From Saprospiraceae bacterium (GTDB lineage Bacteria > Bacteroidota > Bacteroidia > Chitinophagales > Saprospiraceae), in NCBI GenBank assembly GCA_041392805.1, contig JAWKLJ010000001.1:4393501-4457500 (forward strand): 64,000 bases of DNA, given 5' to 3'. Shown piece by piece: positions 34,611 through 42,498 of the stretch (its first letter is position 1; every line of letters begins with the position of its first letter). The translations under genes and the position numbers were made by a program. Below the pieces are notes generated by a model that saw only the letters and a program-made list of their open reading frames with translations, searched no databases and was not told the DNA's origin.

Positions 34611-35426
34611 ATGTGGTTGAATACCCTAGTCATCATACTAAGTATTTATATTGGGATAAGCCTGATTTTTTATTTTTTTCAGCACTTTTTTTTCTTTCGT
34701 CCAGAGTTATTGCCCACTCATTTCACCTATCAATATCCGTTTGACTTTGAGGAGAAAACCTTTGAAATGGAAGATGGAGGAAGTATCAATACCATCCATT
34801 TTAAGGTGCCCAATAGTCGTGGGGTGGTTTATTACCTAAAAGGCAATTCGCGGAGTATAAAAGGTTGGGGAAAATTTGCGAAAGATTTCGTGAGCAATGG
34901 ATATGATTTTTTTATGATGGATTATCGGGGATTTGGAAAAAGCAAGGGTAAACGTACCGAACAAAAATTGTACAATGATGCTCAAATGCTTTACAAATGG
35001 GTAGCCAAGCAGTATACAGAGGATCGTATTGTCGTATATGGGCGCTCTCTAGGCTCCGGTATTGCTGCCCGCATTGCCTCCTGGAACAATCCAAAAATGT
35101 TGATCCTTGATTCACCTTATTACAGTTTTTATCATCAGATTAAACGATATGGTGCTTTTCTCCCGCTGCGCTGGTTTTTGCGTTACCAGATTCGGACCGA
35201 TCAGTTTTTGAAAAGCATCACTTTCCCCGTTTTCATCATTCATGGGACCAAGGACCGACTCATCCCTTTTGAACACAGTGAGCGCTTGCAAAAAATCAAC
35301 CCATCGCTGATCCAAGTCCTGGAAGTAGAAGGGGGCGGGCACAACAATTTGCCATCTTTCCCTACCTATCACGAGTACCTCTATGATTTACTGAATGACT
35401 ACCAACCAAAACCTGCTGAAGCATGA
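34611..35426 (+). CDS. Alpha/beta hydrolase with N-terminal membrane anchor
   Basis: 271 residues. An N-terminal hydrophobic helix (LVIILSIYIGISLIFYFF) anchors the protein. The hydrolase core has the nucleophile elbow GRSLGSG (Ser146), an acid in IIHGTKDRLIP (Asp) and a His in EGGGHNNLPS, i.e. a complete triad. It resembles the BEM46/YfhR-like group. Its stop overlaps the start of the acyl-CoA ligase gene by four bases (ATGA), so the pair is translationally coupled, suggesting an esterase or lipase role supplying fatty acids; that role is inference. Confidence 0.85.
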   Translation: MWLNTLVIILSIYIGISLIFYFFQHFFFFRPELLPTHFTYQYPFDFEEKTFEMEDGGSINTIHFKVPNSRGVVYYLKGNSRSIKGWGKFAKDFVSNGYDFFMMDYRGFGKSKGKRTEQKLYNDAQMLYKWVAKQYTEDRIVVYGRSLGSGIAARIASWNNPKMLILDSPYYSFYHQIKRYGAFLPLRWFLRYQIRTDQFLKSITFPVFIIHGTKDRLIPFEHSERLQKINPSLIQVLEVEGGGHNNLPSFPTYHEYLYDLLNDYQPKPAEA

Positions 35427-37204
35427 GCTTTACCCGAACCTTTGATCTTTTATTTTCTCAACAGAAAAAATTTCCTAACAAAAATGCCATTGTGTCGCGC
35501 CACTTAGGGCAGTGGGTTCCTTATTCCTGTGCAGCATGTTTAGCCGCCATTGATGAATATAGTTTGATTTTGTTGAATTTAGGCGTCAAAAAAGGTGACC
35601 GCGTCGTACTTGTTCCTCATTTGGCCAGTGCGGAATGGATTTTTCTCGACTTTGCCATTCAGCAAATTGGGGGCATAGTGGTGCCTGTTCATATTACGAG
35701 CCAACCCGATCAATTGGACTATATTTTAGCGCATACAGCAGCAAAACTCTGCTTTTTGGGGAATCAAGCCTTGGGGGAGCAATTTTTCCCTTCAGCATCG
35801 GTTTTCGACCAGCTGCAGCTTTTTTACCTGGATGAGCCGGCAACAGTAACGACGAGTTTAGCCTATTTAAGGCAAAACAGTATTCCTCCCGCAGGTGTGA
35901 GTTTAGCTACCTTGAGGGAGGATGTAGCGGCTGAAGACTTATCTGCTATTATTTATACCTCTGGTACCACAGGAATTCCGAAAGGGGTCATGTTGAGTCA
36001 CAACAACATCGTCAGTAACGTTAGGGCAACCCTCTCTCTTTTACCCGTAGAACCTGGCAAAATAGCCATAAGTTTTTTACCCTTTAGCCATATTTTTGAA
36101 CGAATGGCCATCTATACCTATCTGGCAAGTGGCGTCAGCCTGTATACGATCGTTGATCGGGAATATTTATCAGCGGCGTTTCTGGAAGTTCGACCACATA
36201 TCTTTACAGCAGTACCGCGAATTTTAGAAAAGATGTATGATCAGGTATTAGCCACCCAGGTGGAGCAATCCTGGCGCAAACGGAGTGTGATGGCTTGGGC
36301 TTTGAAGATTGGGATGAATTTTCGGGAGCAACCTGGTCTGCGATTGTGGTATTGGCTCAAATTACAATTGGCTAAAATCCTCGTATTGAACCGTCTGAAA
36401 CGCAACCTGGGCGGTAGGGTACATGCTATTGTGGTGGGCGCTGCATATATGCAACCGGCGCTAGGTCGACTCATGGCCGCCATGGGTATCAAGGCGCGGG
36501 AAGGCTATGGGATGACCGAGACGGCCGCCGCTGCTACGATCAATCGATTTGAGCCAGGATTATACGCCTTTGGAACCGTAGGGTTGCCAACGCCAGGGGT
36601 GCAGATTAAAATTGATGATCCCAATGAAAATGGAGAGGGTGAAGTACTCATAAAGGGACCTAATGTGATGTTGGGGTATTATAAGCAGCCAGAAGAAACG
36701 AAGCAAGTATTAAGTGCCGACGGCTGGCTTCGCAGCGGAGATATAGGCAAATTTGTCAAAAAACGCTTCTTGCAAATTACAGATCGAAAGAAAGATATTT
36801 TCAAAACCTCTTCCGGCAAATATATTTCACCACTGGTCTTAGAAAATCATTTTAAACAATCGCCATTCATTGAGCAATGCATGGTACTCGGATTTCAACG
36901 CCCTTATGTGACAGCACTGATTCACCCTAATGTTGAATTATTGGAGGCCTGGTGCCATGAGCACCATATTCATTGGACGAGCCCCCAATATATGGTACTC
37001 AATATCAAAGTCAGGCAGCAAATGCAAGCAGAAATAGACCGACTAAATGCTCAACTGCCCAACTATGAGACGATTCGTGCTTTTCATCTCTTTCATGAAG
37101 AATGGACCATTGAATCGGGCTTGTTGACCTATACCATGAAATTGATCCGGCCCAAGATTTTAGAAAAATTCAGGAAGGAAGTCGATGAACTGTATAAGGT
37201 ATAA
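35423..37204 (+). CDS. Long-chain fatty acid--CoA ligase (AMP-forming)
   Basis: 593 residues of the ANL superfamily. The AMP-binding P-loop is IIYTSGTTGIPKGVMLSHNN, followed by FLPFSHIFERMAIY, the REGYGMTETAAAATIN motif, the GWLRSGDIGKF core and the DRKKDIFKTSSGKYISP hinge with the A8-type Lys context. This layout is that of long-chain acyl-CoA ligases (FadD-like/AcsL type). It activates fatty acids for beta-oxidation or lipid synthesis. It starts inside the upstream hydrolase stop. Confidence 0.92.
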   Translation: MSFTRTFDLLFSQQKKFPNKNAIVSRHLGQWVPYSCAACLAAIDEYSLILLNLGVKKGDRVVLVPHLASAEWIFLDFAIQQIGGIVVPVHITSQPDQLDYILAHTAAKLCFLGNQALGEQFFPSASVFDQLQLFYLDEPATVTTSLAYLRQNSIPPAGVSLATLREDVAAEDLSAIIYTSGTTGIPKGVMLSHNNIVSNVRATLSLLPVEPGKIAISFLPFSHIFERMAIYTYLASGVSLYTIVDREYLSAAFLEVRPHIFTAVPRILEKMYDQVLATQVEQSWRKRSVMAWALKIGMNFREQPGLRLWYWLKLQLAKILVLNRLKRNLGGRVHAIVVGAAYMQPALGRLMAAMGIKAREGYGMTETAAAATINRFEPGLYAFGTVGLPTPGVQIKIDDPNENGEGEVLIKGPNVMLGYYKQPEETKQVLSADGWLRSGDIGKFVKKRFLQITDRKKDIFKTSSGKYISPLVLENHFKQSPFIEQCMVLGFQRPYVTALIHPNVELLEAWCHEHHIHWTSPQYMVLNIKVRQQMQAEIDRLNAQLPNYETIRAFHLFHEEWTIESGLLTYTMKLIRPKILEKFRKEVDELYKV

Positions 37205-37269
37205 AACGCTTACTCATGGATACTCAATTTTTGGCGCCCCTTCTAAGGCTGGAGGAGGCAGCGTGATGA

Positions 37270-37340
37270 AATAGGAAGTCGGAAGTCGGAAAGGGGAATG
37301 TTTCTAAGCCTTCCAAGGTCTAGCGTTTCCGACTTTTAAA
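37270..37340. repeat. GGAAGTCGGAAGTCGG-type repeat tract
   Basis: AGGAAGTCGGAAGTCGGAAA at about 37273-37292, with a pyrimidine-rich counterpart GCGTTTCCGACTTTTAAA at 37323-37340. Same family as 14160-14280 and 30077-30163. Confidence 0.65.
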
Positions 37341-37342
37341 CT

Positions 37343-37363
37343 ACCGGAGGTAGTCCGGTTTTG
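37343..37363 (+). terminator. Weak hairpin before folA 3' end
   Basis: ACCGGA, loop GGTAG, TCCGGT then TTTG. A 6-bp stem with a short T run, placed between the convergent ligase and folA genes. Confidence 0.4.
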
Positions 37364-37370
37364 TTCAAGC

Positions 37371-37895
37371 TTAGACGGGGCCCTCAATTTGGAACGCATT
37401 CCTTAGCATATATGTGTTTAAATAAAAATCGTATGCATGTTGTTCGTCCTTAGGGTGGAAAATACACTCTATTTTTTTCCATTCTTCCCAATTTACTTTT
37501 GGGAAAAAAGTATCTCCATCAGGTGAACCCTTGATCTGTGTCAGGTACATTTTATCTACGATACCCCTGGCAAGGGCTTGCTCAAATACACCGCCACCAC
37601 CAAGGATAAAAACCTCGTCCTCGTCTGCTACTGCCGAGAGAAAATCGTCAATACTGGATACTTGGAAGCAGTTAGCACACAGGTCCAAATGCGTATTGCT
37701 GCTAAGTATGAAATTTTTGTAATCCGACCCTAGGTAATCTTCCGATTCATAGCTTTTTCTGCCCATCAAGAAAGCTTTTCCTGCGGTTACTTTTTTGAAA
37801 TTAACCCAATCGTCAGGAAGGTCCCATGGGAGTCGGTTGTCTTTACCCATGACATGGTTGTCGGCAAATGCTGCTATAATGCTGATCGTTTGCAA
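37371..37895 (-). CDS. folA: Dihydrofolate reductase
   Basis: 174 residues, NADPH-dependent reduction of dihydrofolate to tetrahydrofolate. Seen: the N-terminal IAAFADNHVMGKDNRLPWDLPDD with the conserved Trp and acidic Asp at the active site, AFLMGRKSYES, and the glycine-rich VFILGGGGVFEQAL nucleotide-binding segment. Start is TTG at 37893-37895; an in-frame stop lies five codons upstream, and no ATG fits. No thymidylate synthase is adjacent. A DHFR of typical length. Confidence 0.94.
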   Translation of the reverse strand: MQTISIIAAFADNHVMGKDNRLPWDLPDDWVNFKKVTAGKAFLMGRKSYESEDYLGSDYKNFILSSNTHLDLCANCFQVSSIDDFLSAVADEDEVFILGGGGVFEQALARGIVDKMYLTQIKGSPDGDTFFPKVNWEEWKKIECIFHPKDEQHAYDFYLNTYMLRNAFQIEGPV

Positions 37896-38274
37896 TGGAA
37901 TGTATTGAATTTAATGGTCCTCTGACAATTTCTGGGCTTTTGATTCAAAGGCACCGCTTCCTATGGGCGCTTTACCTTGACTGCAAAAATTGCCAAAGAA
38001 GGAATTTAATTTTCCCAAATTCGCTGTTTTATGAGAGATAAGCAATTAACATTTCGATAAATTTCTTCCCTTCCTTGACAAATCTTGTGAGCAATCATAA
38101 AAAGAAAGCAAAAATGACCAAAGGAAGTGTTGCTTTCTTTTTATGATTGCCTCTAGATCACGAGATTTGTCAAAGAACTATTTCTTTTTGTTCGTATGAA
38201 ATGGTCGCTTTTTTTTACCTTGATGAACAACTTATCTAGGGTCTGCCCAAAGATGATCTAAATCCTTTAAATTT
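37896..38274. other. Divergent intergenic region between folA and the sulfatase
   Basis: 379 bases. The left half (37896-38073) is AT-rich and should include the folA promoter, but no clean consensus was found. The right half holds the second full copy of the inverted-repeat element at 38074-38178. The last ~95 bases must drive the sulfatase gene and show no match to TTTG/TAnnTTTG. Confidence 0.5.
38074..38178. repeat. Inverted-repeat (MITE-like) element, copy B
   Basis: Inner arms 38091-38110 and 38131-38150 are a perfect 20-bp match; the outer arms TTGACAAATCTTGTG and CACGAGATTTGTCAA are nearly so. The loop (AAAATGACCAAAGGAAGTGT) is the reverse complement of the loop in copy A with one or two changes, so copy B is inverted relative to A. 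Confidence 0.85.
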
Positions 38275-40065
38275 ATGAAAAACCAGCTGCTTTTATCCTG
38301 TCTTTTCCTTATTGGGGGGCTGAGCTTGTTTTCCTGCCGTTCCGAAAAGGACAAACCCCGTCCCAATGTTATTATTGTGATCACTGATGATCAAGGATAC
38401 GGCGACCTAGCTTGCCACGGTAACCCCTACCTCCAAACACCTCATCTTGATCAATTGCATAAAGAGAGCATGCGTTTTACAGATTTCCATGTAGGAACGA
38501 CCTGTGCGCCATCTCGAGCCGGCTTGATGACGGGCCAGTACTGCAATAAAGTAGGTGCTTGGCATACTATCAATGGGAGGGAGATGGTCTGGCGAGAGGA
38601 AACGCTTTTTCCTGAATTGTTTAAGGAAGCAGGTTATGCCACAGCCATGTTTGGCAAATGGCACCTGGGCGATAATTATCCCTATCGACCACAAGACCGA
38701 GGGTTTGACGAAGTACTTGTGCATGGCGGGGGAGGAGTGGGGCAAACACCCGACTTTTGGAATAATGATTATTTTGATGATACTTATTTTCATAATGGTG
38801 TACCGGAGAAAAAGGAAGGTTATTGCACGGATGTATGGTTTGAATCAGCGCTAAAATTTATTGAAAAACATAAGGCTCAACCTTTTTTCTGCTACATTTC
38901 AACCAATGCTCCGCATTCGCCTTATTACGTAGATACAACTTACAGCCAGCCATACCGAGGTAATGACAACATCGTCAGTGCCAATTTTTATGGTATGATT
39001 GCTAATATTGATGAGCATATGGGCTCCCTTCGCCAAAAATTGACGGATTGGGGGATCGCAGATAATACGATACTGGTTTTTTTGACGGATAATGGGAGTG
39101 CGGCAGGTTGTACGCTGGATCCAAATGGGCAAGTTGAAAAAGGCTACAATGCAGGTATGCGTGGGAAAAAAGGATCTCCATATGAAGGTGGGCATCGGGT
39201 TCCACTCTTCATTTATTGGAAGGACGGCAACATCATGGGCGGGCGCGATATCGATAAATTGGTCGCTAACATTGACCTTGCCCCTACTTTATTGGATTTG
39301 GCGGGAATAACAAGCAAGGCGGAACTTGATTTTGATGGAGAAAGCCTGAGACCGTTGATGGAGGGTAAAACATGGAATGATCGCATTTTATTTGCGGATA
39401 CCCAACGGAAGCAGGACTTGGTGAAATACAAGGATTATTCGGTGATGACGGAGGATTGGCGACTGGTAAACGGAGCCTTGTATGCGATTGAGAAAGATCC
39501 AGGACAACAGGAAGATGTTGCTACGGAAAATCCTGCCGTGGTCCAAGAATTAATGACTGCCTATGAAGCTTGGTGGCAGCATACGAGCCAACGCGCCGCA
39601 GATTATTGTTACATTCCGCTAGGCAAAGCAGTCGGTGATCAGCAAACCATCAATCAACACGACTTGTTGAGTCAGGATAAAAGCGTCGCATGGAACCAGG
39701 GGCATATCCGGGAAGGTCTGGCTACTACCGGGTATTGGGCCATTGAAGTGGAAGAAAAAGGCCTTTATCGCTTTGAACTTCGTCGATGGCCCAAAGAATC
39801 GGGCCTAAAACTATGGGATAATGCTCCTCCAGGCGACCTGATTCCGCAGGGGTTGGCTTACAAAGAAGGTAAATCCATTGATATTATTGCTGCAAGTATA
39901 GCAGTAGGTGACCAAGCTCAACGGATGGCTGTAGCCGAAAACATGGCTGCTGCTACGTTTACTTTTCCAATTGCGCCCGGGAAATACAAGTTGAATGCCA
40001 ATTTTATCGACAAAGAAGAGCAATTGAGTAGTGTCTACTATGTCTATACAGAAAAGATGGAATAA
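38275..40065 (+). CDS. Secreted type I sulfatase (arylsulfatase family), lipoprotein
   Basis: 596 residues. Signal peptide with lipobox-like SLFSC (Cys at about 21). The sulfatase signature is C-A-P-S-R with Cys77, which is converted to formylglycine, and GLMTGQ follows; metal ligands lie in the N-terminal VIIVITDDQGYGD and in the later TVLVFLTDNGS. The C-terminal ~130 residues (from about 460) form an additional probably beta-rich domain. The substrate is a sulfated carbohydrate or aryl ester, not further definable. No formylglycine-generating enzyme is in the window. Monocistronic. Confidence 0.9.
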   Translation: MKNQLLLSCLFLIGGLSLFSCRSEKDKPRPNVIIVITDDQGYGDLACHGNPYLQTPHLDQLHKESMRFTDFHVGTTCAPSRAGLMTGQYCNKVGAWHTINGREMVWREETLFPELFKEAGYATAMFGKWHLGDNYPYRPQDRGFDEVLVHGGGGVGQTPDFWNNDYFDDTYFHNGVPEKKEGYCTDVWFESALKFIEKHKAQPFFCYISTNAPHSPYYVDTTYSQPYRGNDNIVSANFYGMIANIDEHMGSLRQKLTDWGIADNTILVFLTDNGSAAGCTLDPNGQVEKGYNAGMRGKKGSPYEGGHRVPLFIYWKDGNIMGGRDIDKLVANIDLAPTLLDLAGITSKAELDFDGESLRPLMEGKTWNDRILFADTQRKQDLVKYKDYSVMTEDWRLVNGALYAIEKDPGQQEDVATENPAVVQELMTAYEAWWQHTSQRAADYCYIPLGKAVGDQQTINQHDLLSQDKSVAWNQGHIREGLATTGYWAIEVEEKGLYRFELRRWPKESGLKLWDNAPPGDLIPQGLAYKEGKSIDIIAASIAVGDQAQRMAVAENMAAATFTFPIAPGKYKLNANFIDKEEQLSSVYYVYTEKME

Positions 40066-40139
40066 TGAGCCGTTTGGCCAAGGGGCACAGCGAAGTTGTT
40101 GGGACGTGGAGTTATTAGCAGATTAAAGGTAAAGGTGTA

Positions 40140-40164
40140 GCGGAATACCGCCTTTTCCTTTTTG
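40140..40164 (+). terminator. Weak terminator after the sulfatase
   Basis: GCGG, loop AATA, CCGC followed by CTTTTCCTTTTTG. A short stem with a T-rich tail, 75 bases past the stop; read in the opposite direction it lies at the end of the helicase gene. Confidence 0.4.
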
Positions 40165-40201
40165 ACTTTAATGTGCCAATATCTCCTCGTCTTCCAATTT
40201 T

Positions 40202-41893
40202 TTATCTACCGACGCCCCTTCGTTTTTTACGTTCATTTATAGGGCGATCCTGGTTAACCCTTAAAGGTCTACCTTGGTAATCGGCGCCGTCCAGGGCTTG
40301 TACCACTTGATCGGCAGTATCTACCTCAATATCAAAAAAGGTATATTTTTCATTCATATCGATTCGACCAACAAAATCACCAGAGATATTGCACGAGCGA
40401 CAAATGTAGCCAAGGAATTCCCCTTTTTGGCTAATATCGATGGTTCCTAAGTTGATGAAAAGACGTGTAAACGAACCCGGTTTTCTGCTACCTCCACGGT
40501 CGCGATCCCGATCCCTACCTCTTCCCCGGTCTCGATCTCGATCCATATCTCGATCCCGAGACATAGGCTGGATCACGGGGAGTGGTCTATTGACCATGCC
40601 GTATCGTGGATTTTTTTCAACAAAGGAAGCGGCAATCTGATAGATCAAATCCTCTTTACTAAATGCTGCTAACCCTTGCTGAAGTGGAGGGAGTACTTTA
40701 TCCAGGACTTTATTTTTAGGTGCATCCAGGATGGCTTGGATATGAGCCATTAACTTCCGTTGCAAAAGCATTTCGACGGAAGGTGGATTTTGATGTTTGA
40801 ACCTGATATCAAGTCTACGCTCCAATTGCGGGATCAGCGTTTTCTCACGCTGGTGAGCCAAAATCAGAGAAGTACCTGTTTTACCAGCTCGTCCGGTTCG
40901 ACCGCTCCTATGGGTATAGAAGTTAAGGTCTTCGGGAATATTGAAGTGGTAAACGTGAGAAATATCATTTACATCAATCCCTCTAGCTGCCACATCCGTT
41001 GCAACCAGAAGGGTCACTTTTCTATTTCTAAAAAGCTCCATGACCCGGTCGCGCTGAGACTGGTTGAGGTCCCCGTGGATGGCATCCGCTGGGTAGCCAT
41101 CTTTATCCAGCATTTTAGCCAGCTTTTCAGTATCTCTTCTGGTTCGACAAAAAATGATACCATAAATATCCTCTTCGGCATCTAGAAAGTTTTTGAGGAT
41201 ATCGTATTTTTCGGTAGCACGAACGAGGGTATACTGATGTTCGATGTCTTTATTAGAGGTATTGAGGTCGCCAACGACCAATTCCTCTGGATTGTGCATA
41301 TAGTTCTTAGCTATACGGCGCACATCGCGAGACATGGTTGCCGAAAAGAGCCAGGTGATTCTGTCTGCTGGGGCGCTTTCCAAAATTTCGTCAATTTCGG
41401 CTCGGAAGCCCATATTGAGCATTTCATCAGCTTCATCCAGCACCAGATAGCTGATTTGGCTAATATCGGCAGACTGACGTTCGAGCAGGTCACGAAGACG
41501 CCCAGGTGTGGCTACCAGGATATGTACACCTTTTCTCAACTCCCGAATCTGTCGGCCAATATCAGTGCCGCCATAAACGGCTAATATTTTGGTTTTCCTC
41601 CTGTATTTGCCGTAGCTTTCCAGTTGCGTAGAAATCTGAAGGCAAAGTTCGCGTGTAGGGGCCAATACCAAAGCCTGCGTATGCGGCAGCGAGGCATCGA
41701 CCAATTCGATTAACGGTAAGCCAAAGGCGGCAGTTTTACCTGTGCCAGTTTGTGCTAAACCGACAAAATCGCTTTGACTATTAAGTAATTTAGGGATCGC
41801 TCCGGCTTGAATTGACGTTGGTGTTTCAAATCCAAGTTCCTCTATAGCATCCAACGTAGGCTGACTTAGCCCAAGCCCTGAAAAATCTTGCAT
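40202..41893 (-). CDS. DEAD-box RNA helicase with RG/RD-rich tail and DbpA-like RNA-binding domain
   Basis: 563 residues. Helicase core motifs: Q motif (ALEELGFETPTSIQ), AQTGTGKT, PTRELC, the DEAD box in VLDEADEML, SAT, the ARGIDV segment and HRSGRTGRAGKTG. After residue 440 comes a charged low-complexity tract of alternating Arg and Asp (RDRDRGRGRDRDRD), then a C-terminal RRM-like DbpA RNA-binding domain (about 480-555). This is the layout of CsdA/DeaD-type cold-shock and ribosome assembly helicases. rpsU lies 17 bases upstream on the same strand, so the two are likely co-transcribed. Confidence 0.92.
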   Translation of the reverse strand: MQDFSGLGLSQPTLDAIEELGFETPTSIQAGAIPKLLNSQSDFVGLAQTGTGKTAAFGLPLIELVDASLPHTQALVLAPTRELCLQISTQLESYGKYRRKTKILAVYGGTDIGRQIRELRKGVHILVATPGRLRDLLERQSADISQISYLVLDEADEMLNMGFRAEIDEILESAPADRITWLFSATMSRDVRRIAKNYMHNPEELVVGDLNTSNKDIEHQYTLVRATEKYDILKNFLDAEEDIYGIIFCRTRRDTEKLAKMLDKDGYPADAIHGDLNQSQRDRVMELFRNRKVTLLVATDVAARGIDVNDISHVYHFNIPEDLNFYTHRSGRTGRAGKTGTSLILAHQREKTLIPQLERRLDIRFKHQNPPSVEMLLQRKLMAHIQAILDAPKNKVLDKVLPPLQQGLAAFSKEDLIYQIAASFVEKNPRYGMVNRPLPVIQPMSRDRDMDRDRDRGRGRDRDRDRGGSRKPGSFTRLFINLGTIDISQKGEFLGYICRSCNISGDFVGRIDMNEKYTFFDIEVDTADQVVQALDGADYQGRPLRVNQDRPINERKKRRGVGR

Positions 41894-41910
41894 GGTCGTA
41901 AACTATGTTC

Positions 41911-42096
41911 TTAATCTTGACTTTTATGTCCTATATATATTGCCTTTAGGACCTCTTTTCGACGTTCGATAGATGGCTTAGTAAAGTGCTTGCGTTTACG
42001 CAATTCTTTCATTAAACCAATATCTTGTCTTTTTCTTTTATAACGTTTTAAGGCCCTATCAATTGATTCGCCTTCCTGAACTGGAATAATTATCAT
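41911..42096 (-). CDS. rpsU: 30S ribosomal protein S21
   Basis: 61 residues: MIIIPVQEGESIDRALKRYK, then very basic (RKRQDIGLMKELRKRKHF). Typical bS21, which sits near the anti-Shine-Dalgarno end of 16S rRNA. In Flavobacterium relatives bS21 takes part in hiding the anti-SD, and its own mRNA keeps a Shine-Dalgarno. Here the bases just before the ATG (ATTCAATATAAATACAATTT) contain no SD. The leader holds a stable hairpin 38-68 bases upstream of the ATG (listed separately). The helicase gene follows after 17 bases. Confidence 0.96.
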   Translation of the reverse strand: MIIIPVQEGESIDRALKRYKRKRQDIGLMKELRKRKHFTKPSIERRKEVLKAIYIGHKSQD

Positions 42097-42133
42097 AAAT
42101 TGTATTTATATTGAATAATAGTCATAACAATAA

Positions 42134-42164
42134 ACACTAGAGGAATCACCCTGATTCTCTAGTG
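42134..42164 (-). promoter_or_regulatory. Stable hairpin in the rpsU leader
   Basis: ACACTAGAGGAATCA pairs with TGATTCTCTAGTGT with one bulged G and a CCC loop: 14 bp. Read on the minus strand it ends 38 bases before the rpsU ATG and is followed by a U-rich stretch (TTTATTGTTATG). It may act as an attenuator or as a binding site for autoregulation. No known RNA family was recognised. Confidence 0.45.
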
Positions 42165-42321
42165 TACCCTATTAGAGCCTTATGGATTTGAAATAAACAA
42201 CCCGAAAGAATGGTGTATTGACAATGGGCGTTGGAAGATTTGCAATTGGGTTACACCAAAATCCTGTGAATATTACCTGGCTTTGAAAGCCTAAATAGCA
42301 TCAATTCCATAAAACAGGCTG

Positions 42322-42329
42322 CAAAGATA
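42322..42329 (-). promoter_or_regulatory. Possible -7 box (TATCTTTG) for rpsU
   Basis: Minus-strand TATCTTTG fits TAnnTTTG and would give a leader of about 220 bases that includes the hairpin. No -33 TTTG was found at the right spacing. Confidence 0.35.
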
Positions 42330-42498
42330 CAGATAATATTGGAGAAATGTGTTAAGGATTTGTTTTTACGCCATAGTTGATGGTCATTTTTTATTCCTAT
42401 CCAACAGAATACACATCCAATACTTTAATGTAAGCAACACTTTTATGACCTATCTTGAATAACCCAAATGGTTTATGTAGTGTAGCTATAAGTTGTTG

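Larger units (their letters stand above)
42097..42498. other. rpsU leader and spacer, no gene seen
   Basis: 402 bases. Contains the rpsU leader with a hairpin (42134-42164) and a possible -7 box (42322-42329). The segment 42330-42498 between that box and the end of the BNR-repeat gene has no recognised signal. Confidence 0.55.

Noticed and set aside
38407..38793. 128-residue minus-strand frame opposite the sulfatase
   Set aside because: Antisense of the CAPSR catalytic region; not a plausible gene.
40490..40570. Short direct repeats (CGATCC/CGATCT) as a possible CRISPR or regulatory array
   Set aside because: They are in frame inside the helicase gene and encode Arg-Asp; no spacers.
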